This document shows, in pieces, positions 24,705-33,655 of a stretch of 64,000 nt of DNA. A program made the translations under genes and the position numbers. Numbering within the stretch: the first letter of the stretch is position 1; each line of letters starts with the position of its first letter. The notes under the pieces are model-generated. The model made no database searches. It worked only from the letters and a program-made list of their open reading frames with translations, and had not been told where the DNA came from. Origin of the DNA: Roseiterribacter gracilis (lineage in GTDB: Bacteria; Pseudomonadota; Alphaproteobacteria; BOG-932; Roseiterribacteraceae); the NCBI GenBank assembly GCA_018332375.1, contig BOPV01000001.1:496001-560000 (forward strand). Direction: 5' to 3'.

Positions 24705-25158
24705 GCGATTGCGTGGGTACGGTTCCCACAAATTGACGAGCGCGAATCACCGCGTTTCGAACCGCGAGGGTCAGGCAACGATAGAACGCACGTACCATCG
24801 CTGATATTCCGCGACAGTGCAGATTTTACGCGGCCTGTATGCCGCACGCATCGCCGGTCGACGCAGCAGCGCGATTGTCGACAATCCGTCGCACCTGCAC
24901 GCGATCTGGAACAGTTTTTCCTCGAGTCCGGTCATCGTGTTGCAAATGATCGCGTCTCCGGACGGTCCGACGAACGATTCAATCCAAAAATAGGATCAGC
25001 GGTTTTAAATCTGCGATCCAATTACATTTTAAACATCGTCATTCACATCGCTGACATCGGCCGGTGCTTGGCAACGACGCAAAAACGTCTCCATACAAGC
25101 CTGGATGGAGAAGGGCGCCGCTTGTATGGTCGCTCGCTCGAACTTTCGGGAAAGATCG
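24705..25158. other. Intergenic region, lower GC, no firm gene
   Basis: This 454-nt spacer has unusually A/T-rich patches near 24980-25040, including two TTTTAAA tracts. A 58-codon ORF with a GTG start (24817-24993, +) begins VQILRGLYAARIAGRRSS but has no ribosome-binding site and no recognisable motif, so it is not called. Three copies of ACATCG (25033, 25045, 25054) precede the TetR gene and may be regulatory. Confidence 0.5.
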
Positions 25159-25803
25159 ATGGCGACCAAAAAAGCCGCGACCAAGAAGACCGCGTCGCGC
25201 GCGCCTGCTTCGCGAACCCCGGTTTCGCACGCCAAAGGAAAAGCCAAGAAAACGCTGCCGTCGCTGACGCGCGAAGATTGGCTGCAAGCGGCAAAGTCGG
25301 CGCTGCTGAAAGGCGGCGTCGATCGGGTCAAGGTCGACCGGCTGGCCCGCGACATCAAAATGACGCGCGGCAGCTTCTATTGGCACTTTACCGATCGCGC
25401 CGATCTATTGGCAGCGCTGCTCGAACATTGGGAAGCGACCAACACCGGTCCGCTGCTGCGTGCCTTTGAAGAGGCGGCGCGCCACGACAAGTCGCATTTC
25501 CACGACGTCGCCAAAATGTGGATCGCGGAAAAGGAATATAGCCCGGCCTTCGACACCGCGATCCGCGACTGGGCACGCAAGGACGCGGCGGTTGCCAAGG
25601 CGGTGCGCCGTGTCGACGAAAAGCGCATCGACGCGCTGACCAAGATGATGAAGGCCTACGGCTTCAAAGGCGAAGAAGCCTTCATCCGCGCGCGCGTCAT
25701 CTATTTCCACCAGATCGGCTACTACACGCTGGCGATCCGCGAGTCCGAAGCGGAACGCATCCGCCTCGAACCGATCTACGCCAAGGTCCTGCTCAACCTC
25801 TGA
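25159..25803 (+). CDS. TetR-family transcriptional regulator
   Basis: This is a 214-aa regulator with a lysine/alanine-rich N-terminal tail (ATKKAATKKTASRAPASRTP) before the TetR helix-turn-helix. The HTH region is WLQAAKSALLKGGVDRVKV followed by IKMTRGSFYWHFTDRADLLA, the family's most conserved block. The remaining about 130 residues are the helical ligand-binding domain. Starts at 25105 and 25126 are also open; 25159 is chosen because the preceding GGGAAAG fits and the basic tail then begins the protein. It is convergent with the cytochrome gene; its target is unknown. Confidence 0.88.
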   Translation: MATKKAATKKTASRAPASRTPVSHAKGKAKKTLPSLTREDWLQAAKSALLKGGVDRVKVDRLARDIKMTRGSFYWHFTDRADLLAALLEHWEATNTGPLLRAFEEAARHDKSHFHDVAKMWIAEKEYSPAFDTAIRDWARKDAAVAKAVRRVDEKRIDALTKMMKAYGFKGEEAFIRARVIYFHQIGYYTLAIRESEAERIRLEPIYAKVLLNL

Positions 25804-25821
25804 CGGCGCTATTGCGCCGTC
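25802..25821. terminator. Shared hairpin between convergent genes
   Basis: GACGGCGC pairs perfectly with GCGCCGTC around TATT. It overlaps the stop codons of both the TetR gene and the convergent cytochrome gene, which are only 5 nt apart. It probably acts as a bidirectional transcription barrier, although no strong T-run is present on either side. Confidence 0.5.
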
Positions 25822-27137
25822 TGCTGGCGCAGCTTGGCGACGTCCTTTGCGGTAAGCGTCGACCCCTTGCTGCCGAACCGCGCCGTCACGTAGTTGGCGA
25901 GCGCCGCAACATCCGCATCGGAATAGATGCTGCCGAAGGACGGCATCGACACCAGACCGTTCGGCCGTTGCATGCCGGTCAAGATGACCTGCACGACATT
26001 GGTGCCGCCGGGATCGTTGACCGCGCGTGCACCGGTCAAGGTTGCGGTCGGTGTAATCGCACTAACGCCGCTCCAGTCGTGACAACTGGCGCAAGCGCCC
26101 GCGAAGATCTGCTTGCCGCGCCCATTGTCGGGCCCTTGGCGGTGCGACGTGGCGGCGACGCCGGCGAGCGTCGACGGCAGATCCGACGATGGCTTGGCGG
26201 GCACGCTGCGCAGATAGGCGACCAGCGCGCGTACGTCGCTGGCTGCGAGTTTGCTGAAACTATGGTCGACCGCTTCGCCCATCGGGCCCGACGCGGTGCC
26301 ATGGCCGGGCGCATGACCGGTGCTGAGATACGACAGCAGCGCTTCGTCGGTCCACGCACCGATGCCGGCGCCTTTGTCGGTGGTGATGTTGTAGGCGTAC
26401 CAGCCCGCACTGACCGTGCCCGCAAATTTTTTGCGGTTGTCGAGCGCGAAAGCGAGGTTGCGCGGCGTGTGGCAATCGCCGCAATGCGCCAGCGCCTCTG
26501 CGAGATAAGCGCCGCGATTCCAATCCGCGCTTTTGTCGGCCACGGGTTGGAAGCGAACATCTTCATTGAAGAACGCCGACCAAAACGCCATGCCCCAACG
26601 CTGGTTGAACGGGAAGGCGAGCGTGTTGGTGCGCGCCGGCGCTTTCACCGGCGGCAGGCTGAACAGATACGCTTTGATCGCCAGCGCATCTTCGTCGGTG
26701 ACGTAGGTGTAAGAATTGTACGGCATGGCCGGGTAGAGGCGCGCACCGTCGCGTCGAACGCCGCGATGCATTGCCGCCAGGAACTCGGCGTCGCTGTAAT
26801 TGCCGATGCCGGTTTCCTTGTCGGGCGTGATGTTGGTCGAATAGAGCGTGCCGAACGGCAGCTTGAACGCAAACCCGCCAGTATATTCTTTGCCGCCTGG
26901 CGCGGTGTGGCACACCATGCAGTCGGCGGCCTGGGCCAGATATTCACCGCGCTTTTCGATGCTGGCCTGTTGCAGCTCGGCCGGCACGCCGGTCGGCTTG
27001 CCGTCTTTGTAGGACGCAAGCGCGACTTTGTTGCCGCCGGCAAAGCTGAGCGGGCCGGGCGCGCTGAGAAACCAGAGCGCGACCGCACCTGCGATCACGA
27101 CCAGAATGGCGACGATGGTAAGCAGGGTACGGCGCAT
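25809..27137 (-). CDS. Triheme cytochrome c subunit of a membrane dehydrogenase
   Basis: This 442-aa cytochrome c is anchored or exported by an N-terminal hydrophobic segment (LLTIVAILVVIAGAVALWFL). Three heme-binding CxxCH motifs are present: CMVCH near residue 73, CGDCH near 220 and CASCH near 347. This layout matches the cytochrome subunit of alcohol dehydrogenases and of periplasmic molybdenum aldehyde/isoquinoline oxidoreductases. It lies 3 nt after the molybdopterin subunit gene, so it most likely passes electrons from that enzyme to the respiratory chain. Confidence 0.94.
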   Translation of the reverse strand: MRRTLLTIVAILVVIAGAVALWFLSAPGPLSFAGGNKVALASYKDGKPTGVPAELQQASIEKRGEYLAQAADCMVCHTAPGGKEYTGGFAFKLPFGTLYSTNITPDKETGIGNYSDAEFLAAMHRGVRRDGARLYPAMPYNSYTYVTDEDALAIKAYLFSLPPVKAPARTNTLAFPFNQRWGMAFWSAFFNEDVRFQPVADKSADWNRGAYLAEALAHCGDCHTPRNLAFALDNRKKFAGTVSAGWYAYNITTDKGAGIGAWTDEALLSYLSTGHAPGHGTASGPMGEAVDHSFSKLAASDVRALVAYLRSVPAKPSSDLPSTLAGVAATSHRQGPDNGRGKQIFAGACASCHDWSGVSAITPTATLTGARAVNDPGGTNVVQVILTGMQRPNGLVSMPSFGSIYSDADVAALANYVTARFGSKGSTLTAKDVAKLRQQTAQ

Positions 27138-27140
27138 CGG

Positions 27141-29300
27141 TCAGGCGCTCCTCTTTCCGGCCAAGGCGGCGCGATCGATGGGTAGGCGACGCAGCGCGAC
27201 GCCAGTTGCAGCGTAAATCGCGTTGCGCAAGGCGGGCGGACCCGCATTGGCGCCGGTCTCGCCGATACCGCCGGGTGCTTCGCCGCTTTTGATCACATGC
27301 ACGTCGATGCGCGGCACTTCGTCGATGCGCAGCATGCGGTAGTCGTGGAAATTCGACTGCTGCACGCGGCCGCGTTCGATCGTGATCTCGCCCCACAAGG
27401 CAGCGGTGAGGCCGAAGATCAGCCCGCCTTGCAACTGCGCGATCACCGTATCGGGATTGACCGCGATGCCGGTATCGACCGCCGAGGTGATGCGGCGCAA
27501 CCTGACTTCGCCATGCTCGTCGACTTCGGCTTCGACGACGGTTGCGATGAAACTGGCGAACGAAACCTGGGCGCAGATGCCGCGACCGACGCGCGCGGGC
27601 AGCGCCTGTCCCCAACCGGATTTCTCTGCCGCCATTTGCACGGCCGCTTTAAGGCGCGGTTCCTTGTCGAGCATCGAGACGCGGAAGGCGACCGGATCCT
27701 TGCCGGCCTTCTTCGCCAACTCGTCGATGAAACATTCGGTGGCGAAGACGTTGTTGTTGGGACCGACGCCGCGCCAGAAGCCGGTCGGTACGGCGGGCGG
27801 TTCCGCACGGGTGAATTCGACATGCTTGTTCGGGATGTCGTACGGCATGTCCGCGGCACTATCGACCGCATCGAAATCGACGCCTTTGAGTGCTTCGAAG
27901 ACAGGCGGCAACCAGCGCGCCAGCACCGACGAACCGGTGACGCGGTAGTTCCACGCGTCAATTTTGCCGTCGCGCAACGTTGCCGCAATCGTGTCGCGAT
28001 AGACCGGACGATAGACGTCGTGTTGGATGTCTTCTTCGCGCGACCAGATGACTTTGAGCGGCGAGCCCTCCAGTTCTCCGTCGAGCTTTTGCGCGATGCG
28101 CACCGACAGCAGCGCCATGTCGGGTTCGAGCCGCCGCCCGAAACCGCCGCCGAGCAGATGGTTGTGCACCACGACCTTGTCGAGCGGGAAGTTCAGTAGC
28201 TGCGCCACCGTGCCTTGCACGCGCGTCATGACCTGTGTGCCGATCCAGATCTCGCATTTGTCTTTGGTCAATTGCAGCACACAGTTGAGCGGCTCCATCG
28301 GCGCATGGGCGAGGAAGGGCAGCTCGTACGCGGCTTCGATCCTTTCGCCTTGCGCAAGCGCTTTGGCGGCGTCGCCTTCATGCTTGGCAACCAAACCATC
28401 TTTCTGACTCGCCGCGCGTAGATCGGCCCAGATCTCTGCCGAGGAGATTTTGGCGTTGGCGCCTTCGTTCCAGGTGATGTCGAGCGCGGCGAGTCCCTTC
28501 TTCGCCGTCCAGGTCGTGTCGGCAACGACCGCGACCGCGTCGTCGAGCTGCACGATCTTGTAGACGCCGGCGATCTTTTTCGTGGCCGTGTCGTCGACTT
28601 TCGCGACTTTGCCGCCGAACACGGGACATTGTGCGACGGCGGCGAATTTCATGCCCGGCAACAGAACGTCGATGCCGTAGACGGCTTTGCCGTTGGTCTT
28701 CTCGGGCGTATCAAGCCGCTTCAACGGCTTGCCGATGAGCGTGAAGTTCTTGGGATCTTTCAGCGCCGGTTTTTCGGGCGGGGTCAGCCGCGCCGCGTCA
28801 TTGATCAACGCGCCAAAGGCGATGGTACGGCCGCTTGCGGCATGCGTGACCATGCTGTTGGCCGCGCTGCATGTTGCGGGATCGACCTTCCATTGCGACG
28901 CGGCCGCTTGCAGCAGCATCGCGCGCGCAGCCGCACCGGCGGTGCGCAGCGGCGTCCAGAAGGCACGGATCGAATTCGAGTTGCCGGTCGCCTGCAGCCC
29001 GAATGGCGGGTTGGCGTAGAGCTTGTCGTCGGGCGGCGCATGTTCGAGCGCGACTTTCGCGAAGTCTGCGTCGAGCTCTTCCGCCAGGATCATCGAAATC
29101 GAGGTGTAGGTGCCTTGGCCCATTTCGACCTGGGGCATCACCAAGGTCGTCGTATTGTCGGCGGCAATGCGAATGAAGGCGTTGGGCGCAAACGGTCCCG
29201 TTGCGGCGCGCACCGGCATGTGAAAGGCGAGCAACACGCCGGAGGCAGCGGCACCCTGCAGCAGGTTGCGGCGGGAGATGGTGAGATCGTCGAGCTGCAT
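27141..29300 (-). CDS. Molybdopterin-binding subunit of xanthine-dehydrogenase family (IorB-like)
   Basis: This 719-aa large subunit belongs to the aldehyde/isoquinoline oxidoreductase family. A Tat signal is clear (ISRRNLLQGAAASGVLLAF), so the enzyme works in the periplasm. Family blocks are VMPQVEMGQGTYTSISMILA, NHLLGGGFGRRLEPD (molybdopterin contact) and GGIGETGANAGPPALRNAI with the catalytic-Glu region. The ATG at 29300 has GGAGG upstream, against a start 20 codons earlier. It forms a three-gene operon with the 2Fe-2S subunit and the triheme cytochrome. The substrate (aldehyde or N-heterocycle) is not defined. Confidence 0.94.
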   Translation of the reverse strand: MQLDDLTISRRNLLQGAAASGVLLAFHMPVRAATGPFAPNAFIRIAADNTTTLVMPQVEMGQGTYTSISMILAEELDADFAKVALEHAPPDDKLYANPPFGLQATGNSNSIRAFWTPLRTAGAAARAMLLQAAASQWKVDPATCSAANSMVTHAASGRTIAFGALINDAARLTPPEKPALKDPKNFTLIGKPLKRLDTPEKTNGKAVYGIDVLLPGMKFAAVAQCPVFGGKVAKVDDTATKKIAGVYKIVQLDDAVAVVADTTWTAKKGLAALDITWNEGANAKISSAEIWADLRAASQKDGLVAKHEGDAAKALAQGERIEAAYELPFLAHAPMEPLNCVLQLTKDKCEIWIGTQVMTRVQGTVAQLLNFPLDKVVVHNHLLGGGFGRRLEPDMALLSVRIAQKLDGELEGSPLKVIWSREEDIQHDVYRPVYRDTIAATLRDGKIDAWNYRVTGSSVLARWLPPVFEALKGVDFDAVDSAADMPYDIPNKHVEFTRAEPPAVPTGFWRGVGPNNNVFATECFIDELAKKAGKDPVAFRVSMLDKEPRLKAAVQMAAEKSGWGQALPARVGRGICAQVSFASFIATVVEAEVDEHGEVRLRRITSAVDTGIAVNPDTVIAQLQGGLIFGLTAALWGEITIERGRVQQSNFHDYRMLRIDEVPRIDVHVIKSGEAPGGIGETGANAGPPALRNAIYAATGVALRRLPIDRAALAGKRSA

Positions 29301-29310
29301 CACCGCCTCC

Positions 29311-29769
29311 TTATGCTGCGTTGCCGGCGGCGCGTTTGATCGCGTCGCGAATACGCACATAGGTGCCGCAACGGCAGATGTTCCCCGCCATTGCTGCGTT
29401 GATATCGGAGTCGTCTGGATTGGGCGTCGTCGCCAGCAAAGCGGCGGCCGACATGATCTGGCCCGACTGGCAATAGCCGCACTGGATCACTTCGAGCTCC
29501 AGCCACGCTTTCTGCACCGCGGCGCCTGCCGGTGTCGCGCCGATGCCTTCGATCGTCGTGACCGAACGATCGCCAACCGCGCTGACGGGCAGCAGGCAGG
29601 AACGCACCGGCTTGCCATCGACATGCACGGTGCAGGCACCGCATTGCGCGATGCCGCAGCCGAACTTGGTGCCGGTCATGCCGATCACGTCGCGCAGCAC
29701 CCAGAGAAGAGGCGTGTCCGGCGTCGCCTCGAAGTTCTTGGTCTCACCGTTGATCTTCAACGTCGCCAT
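29311..29769 (-). CDS. 2Fe-2S subunit of xanthine-dehydrogenase family (IorA-like)
   Basis: This 152-aa small subunit has two [2Fe-2S] clusters. The plant-type cluster uses [15 protein letters not shown] and the following RSC. The second cluster uses CGYCQSGQ and CRCGTY. The length and cysteine spacing match IorA/CoxS proteins. The start at 29769 ([11 protein letters not shown]) is typical; the upstream in-frame extension has no ribosome-binding site. It is first in the operon with the molybdopterin subunit (10-nt gap) and probably travels with its partner through the Tat pathway. Confidence 0.95.
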   Translation of the reverse strand: MATLKINGETKNFEATPDTPLLWVLRDVIGMTGTKFGCGIAQCGACTVHVDGKPVRSCLLPVSAVGDRSVTTIEGIGATPAGAAVQKAWLELEVIQCGYCQSGQIMSAAALLATTPNPDDSDINAAMAGNICRCGTYVRIRDAIKRAAGNAA

Positions 29770-29991
29770 GGCGCCCTCGCTCCTGCAGCAGAAGAGCAAT
29801 GACGCTACGCCCGGGGGTGATCGGTCAGAAGATCGAAATAAAGTTGCGACTACTGGTCGGGCTTCATCCCACAACGGCTCTACCGCGCGCCGAAATCGTC
29901 AACCACGACAGGCCGGCGGCGAGTCTTGAATAATCCTGCACTGTTTGGTGCAGCCCGCTATTGTTCGCAGCAGAATCGCAATGAGGGACGT

Positions 29992-31863
29992 ATGAAGCGC
30001 GCTGGCTTGCTGCTGTTGTTGACATCACTCGTTACGAGCGACGTCTCGGCTGAGACCTATTCGAAATACGCGCCTGAAATTCTCGAGAAGATGCTCAGGG
30101 ACAGCGCCACCATCGAAGAGAAAGTTCTGGTCCCGATGCGCGACGGCGTCGGCTTGTCGACGACGATCATCCGGCCGAAGAACGCCACCGGTAAACTGCC
30201 GATCATCTTCGTGCGCACGCCCTACAACTTTCAGCAGATGAAGGGCGGCGAACTCGCCAACGCGGTCGCTGCGGTGAAGCACGGCTATGCCTATGTCGAG
30301 CAGAATGAACGCGGCCGCTATTACTCGCAGGGCGAGTTCGAGTTGCTCGGTCATCCGCGCACCGACGGCTATGACGCGCTGACCTGGCTCGCCAAACAAG
30401 AATGGTCGAACGGCAAAGTCGGCACGCTCGGCTGTTCGTCGACAGCGGAGTGGCAACTCGGCTTGGCGTCGATGAAACATCCGGCCCACGCCGCTGCAAT
30501 TCCGATGGCATCGGGCGCCGGCATCGGTCGCGTCGGCCGCTTTCAGGAACAGGGCAATTGGTATACGGGCGGCGTGCCGCGCACCTTGTTCTTTGTCTGG
30601 CTCTACGGCGTCGACAATCCGTTGCGCGCGCAGCTGCCGCAGGATCTCGATGCGGCGATGCGTGCGCGCGTCGGCAAGTACAACGATCTCGCCGCGACCA
30701 AGCCGAAGGTCGACTGGACGAAGCGGATCGCGCATCTGCCGTTGACCGAACTTCTGACCGGCATGGGCGAACCGCCGGGCACGTACGAGAAGCTCATCGT
30801 GCGCAAGCCGAACGATCCGGCCTGGTTCAAAAGCGGCCTCTATCACGACAACGAGGATTGGGGCGTTCCGACGCTGTGGTTCAATTCGTGGTACGACGTG
30901 TCGAGCGGCCCCAACATTGAGCTGTTCAACAATCTGCGTGCGCGCCCCGGCATTGCCGACACGCAATATGCGGTGATCGCACCGAACACGCATTGCCAGT
31001 TTGCCAAGCTGGATTCGAACACCAAGATCGGCGACCGCTCGGTCGGTGATGCGAGCTTCGACGTCGAAGGTCAGGTCTTTGCCTGGTTCGATCGCTGGCT
31101 GAAGAACGACAAAACCGCCTTCGCCGACAACACGCCGCGCGTGCGCTATTTCACGATCGGTGAGAATAAGTGGAACGCTGCGACCCAGTGGCCGCCGCGC
31201 GAAGCAAAGAAACTGCGCTTCTATCTGCACAGCGACGGCAAGGCGAACAGCCTCTATGGCGACGGGCGTCTCGACCAGAAAGAGCCCGCGGCGACCGAAG
31301 CGTCGGACAAGTTCACCTACGATCCGACCGTGCCGGTGCAAACGATCGGCGGCAATGATTGCTGCAACGGTGCGCTGACGCCGGGCGGCATCTACGACCA
31401 ACGTGTCATCGAGGCGCGCCAGGACGTGCTGGTCTATAGCAGCGAGAAATTGACCGCGCCGTTGACCGTGACTGGGTGGGTGACGCCGGTGCTGCATGTC
31501 AGCTCGGACGCGAAAGACACCGACTTCGCGGTCAAGCTGGTCGACGTGATGCCTGACGGCACGGCGTACATCGTGGCGGACACGATCATCCGTGCACGTT
31601 ATCGCGACGGCTACGACAAGGAAGTGATGATGCAGCCGGGCGAGACGTACCGCCTGCAACTGACGCCGAACACGACCAGCACGCAGTTCGGCGTCGGCCA
31701 TCGCATCCGCGTCGAGGTCACGTCGTCGAACTTCCCCAAGTTCGCACGCAACCTGAATACGGGCGGCGACAACGTGTCGGAGTCAAAGCCGGTGGTGGCG
31801 CATAACGAAGTGCATCACAGCGCCAAGACGCCGTCCTTCCTCGAACTCGACGTGATGCCGTAG
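29992..31863 (+). CDS. CocE/NonD-family hydrolase, secreted
   Basis: This 623-aa protein has a signal peptide (MKRAGLLLLLTSLVTSDVSA). The alpha/beta-hydrolase domain includes VPMRDGVGLSTTIIRPKN and the nucleophile region KVGTLGCSSTAEWQLG. The C-terminal X-Pro dipeptidyl-peptidase-like jelly roll (about 430-620) contains LTAPLTVTGWVTPVLHVSSD and ends with RIRVEVTSSNFPKFARNLNT. The family includes cocaine esterase and glutaryl-7-ACA acylase, so ester or amide hydrolysis in the periplasm is likely. An earlier in-frame start at 29926 would spoil the signal peptide; GAGGGACGT precedes the chosen ATG. Confidence 0.92.
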   Translation: MKRAGLLLLLTSLVTSDVSAETYSKYAPEILEKMLRDSATIEEKVLVPMRDGVGLSTTIIRPKNATGKLPIIFVRTPYNFQQMKGGELANAVAAVKHGYAYVEQNERGRYYSQGEFELLGHPRTDGYDALTWLAKQEWSNGKVGTLGCSSTAEWQLGLASMKHPAHAAAIPMASGAGIGRVGRFQEQGNWYTGGVPRTLFFVWLYGVDNPLRAQLPQDLDAAMRARVGKYNDLAATKPKVDWTKRIAHLPLTELLTGMGEPPGTYEKLIVRKPNDPAWFKSGLYHDNEDWGVPTLWFNSWYDVSSGPNIELFNNLRARPGIADTQYAVIAPNTHCQFAKLDSNTKIGDRSVGDASFDVEGQVFAWFDRWLKNDKTAFADNTPRVRYFTIGENKWNAATQWPPREAKKLRFYLHSDGKANSLYGDGRLDQKEPAATEASDKFTYDPTVPVQTIGGNDCCNGALTPGGIYDQRVIEARQDVLVYSSEKLTAPLTVTGWVTPVLHVSSDAKDTDFAVKLVDVMPDGTAYIVADTIIRARYRDGYDKEVMMQPGETYRLQLTPNTTSTQFGVGHRIRVEVTSSNFPKFARNLNTGGDNVSESKPVVAHNEVHHSAKTPSFLELDVMP

Positions 31864-31993
31864 GACTAGGCCAGCGCGGCGCCGCTCCCGTGTGGACCGG
31901 CGTCGCACTGGTAGATTTCGGCAGGTGCGATTTTCTGCGCTTTACGCCAATTTACCGCGGCGATATTGATATCGGTAACAACGGAGGACGCGG

Positions 31994-32623
31994 ATGCGGA
32001 CCCTTGCTGCCGTCACTTTCTTTTTCGTGCAAGTTGCGTATGCGACGGAGTATCCGGCCAATCAGCAGCCGATGTATGGCGGGATCAACAAGACGCCTGC
32101 GATGGTCGAAGCTGACGATAAATTTTTGCGCGCCGTGCGTGAACAGGGATACTCGCCGCAACAAGCGTCGAACAAATCCGTCGAACTTGGTTGGACCTAT
32201 TTGCGTCGAAACGATCTAGCCGCCGCGATTCAACGTTTCAATCAAGGTTGGCTGACGGATCCCGCGAACGGGGACGTCTATCACGGGTTTGCAGTGGTCG
32301 TTCTTGAGCGCGACAAGGACGCTGCAAGCGCCGACAAATTTTTCCAACAAGCATTGAACAAACCGCGTCATTCGAACGGCGTGTATGTCGACTACGGGCG
32401 GTTTCTTGCGTTGCAGGAACGTTATGCCGATGCCGTACCTGTCTTGCGCAAGGCGGTGGCGATCGACGGCATAACGCCGGACGCGATGGCTCTGCTGACG
32501 ATGTCGCTCGCAGGTGCGGGCGATATGAAATCTGCGTGCGTTGAAGCGTCGAACGTAAAGCCGGGCGTTCAACCCAGCTATCGGGATGCAGTTCGGCTGA
32601 TCCAGTCGCGCTGCCCGAAGTGA
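31994..32623 (+). CDS. Secreted tetratricopeptide-repeat-like protein
   Basis: This 209-aa exported protein has a signal peptide (MRTLAAVTFFFVQVAYA). It contains two or three TPR-like helical repeats between about residues 60 and 170: SVELGWTYLRRNDLAAAIQR and VDYGRFLALQERYADAVPVL are the clearest. GGAGG lies 8 nt upstream of the ATG. Base composition of the gene and its upstream spacer is more A/T-rich than that of the neighbours. TPRs usually mediate protein binding; the partner is unknown. Confidence 0.82.
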   Translation: MRTLAAVTFFFVQVAYATEYPANQQPMYGGINKTPAMVEADDKFLRAVREQGYSPQQASNKSVELGWTYLRRNDLAAAIQRFNQGWLTDPANGDVYHGFAVVVLERDKDAASADKFFQQALNKPRHSNGVYVDYGRFLALQERYADAVPVLRKAVAIDGITPDAMALLTMSLAGAGDMKSACVEASNVKPGVQPSYRDAVRLIQSRCPK

Positions 32624-32625
32624 GG

Positions 32626-33552
32626 TCAGCTACTGCGTTTACGCGACGACTTCTGGTTTAGCGCCCGGTCCCACGGCGGGACCGGCGCATACAGGCCGGT
32701 GAGAAATTGGATGAAGGCCTGCACGCTGGGCGACACGATCGTCGTCAGTGGATGCACGGCATAGATGCCGACATTGGTCGCGCCCTGATAAGTGGGCAGC
32801 ACGCGCTTCAACACGCCGTCGCGCAGTTCGCGGCTGACATCCCAGGTCGAACGTAGCGCAATGCCGAGGCCCGCAATCGCCAACTCGCGCGCGACTTCGC
32901 TCGAATTGGTGCGCACGCGGCTGTTGCCGGTGACGATCGCTTCGCCGCCCGGACCTTCCAGGCGCCACGGCAATTGCCCGGTTGCAGCAAGCAGCTGGTG
33001 TTTGGCGAGATCGTCGATCTTCTTCGGCGCGCCATGCGCTTCGATATAGCTCGGTGCCGCGCACAACACGCGACGGTTGGGCGCCAGCTCGTAGGCGGTG
33101 AGGTTGGGCTCGAGCGACGGTGTGATGCGGATCGCAAGGTCGTAACGATCGCCCAGCAAGTCGCTGAATTGATCGGTCAGTTCCAGCTCCATCGCGATGC
33201 GCGGATGGGCTTCGAGAAACGGTTTCAGATGCGGCGCGATATGCAGCCGGCCGAACGAGGTCGGCGCCGAAACACGCAACCGGCCCGACGGCGTGCCGGC
33301 ACGACCCGCGACGCGTGCTTCGGCGGCGCGGGCAGCAGCCAGAATCGCGACGACTTCTTCGTAAAAGACCTGGCCCACGTCGGTGGTCGAAAGCCGGCGC
33401 GTGGTGCGATGGATCAGCCGCGCGCCTAGGCGCGCTTCCAGCCGAGCCAGGCGTTTCGACACCATCGCCGGCGACAGGTGCAGCCGCCGTCCCGCGGCCG
33501 ACAGGCTGCCGGCCTCGATGACACTCGCGAACAAGGCGTAATCTTCGTCCAT
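32626..33552 (-). CDS. LysR-family transcriptional regulator
   Basis: This is a 308-aa LysR regulator. The N-terminal winged HTH reads LFASVIEAGSLSAAGRRLHL and SPAMVSKRLARLEARLGARL, and is followed by the dimerisation linker and an effector-binding domain from about residue 90 (GRLRVSAPTSFGRLHIAPHL). It belongs to the CrgA/DsdC-like subgroup with the SAPTSFG motif. It is divergent from malate synthase G with a 103-nt spacer, so control of glyoxylate metabolism is plausible; its co-inducer is unknown. Confidence 0.93.
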   Translation of the reverse strand: MDEDYALFASVIEAGSLSAAGRRLHLSPAMVSKRLARLEARLGARLIHRTTRRLSTTDVGQVFYEEVVAILAAARAAEARVAGRAGTPSGRLRVSAPTSFGRLHIAPHLKPFLEAHPRIAMELELTDQFSDLLGDRYDLAIRITPSLEPNLTAYELAPNRRVLCAAPSYIEAHGAPKKIDDLAKHQLLAATGQLPWRLEGPGGEAIVTGNSRVRTNSSEVARELAIAGLGIALRSTWDVSRELRDGVLKRVLPTYQGATNVGIYAVHPLTTIVSPSVQAFIQFLTGLYAPVPPWDRALNQKSSRKRSS

Positions 33553-33655
33553 GCGGGCATCTTTTCCTCCAGGGAGAAGATCCTTTCAATTCTTTCCGTC
33601 TGGTGCGGGGCGGGGCCTTGTTCTATGGCTCGCCGCTCATTCTTGAGGATGTCCG

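Noticed and set aside
24817..24993. 58-codon GTG-started ORF in the 24.7-25.1 kb spacer
   Set aside because: It has no ribosome-binding site, no motif, and a length expected by chance in this composition.
30025..31701. 558-codon minus-strand frame opposite the CocE-family gene
   Set aside because: It is a GC-bias shadow of a gene with clear signal peptide and catalytic motif; the antisense translation shows no recognisable domain.
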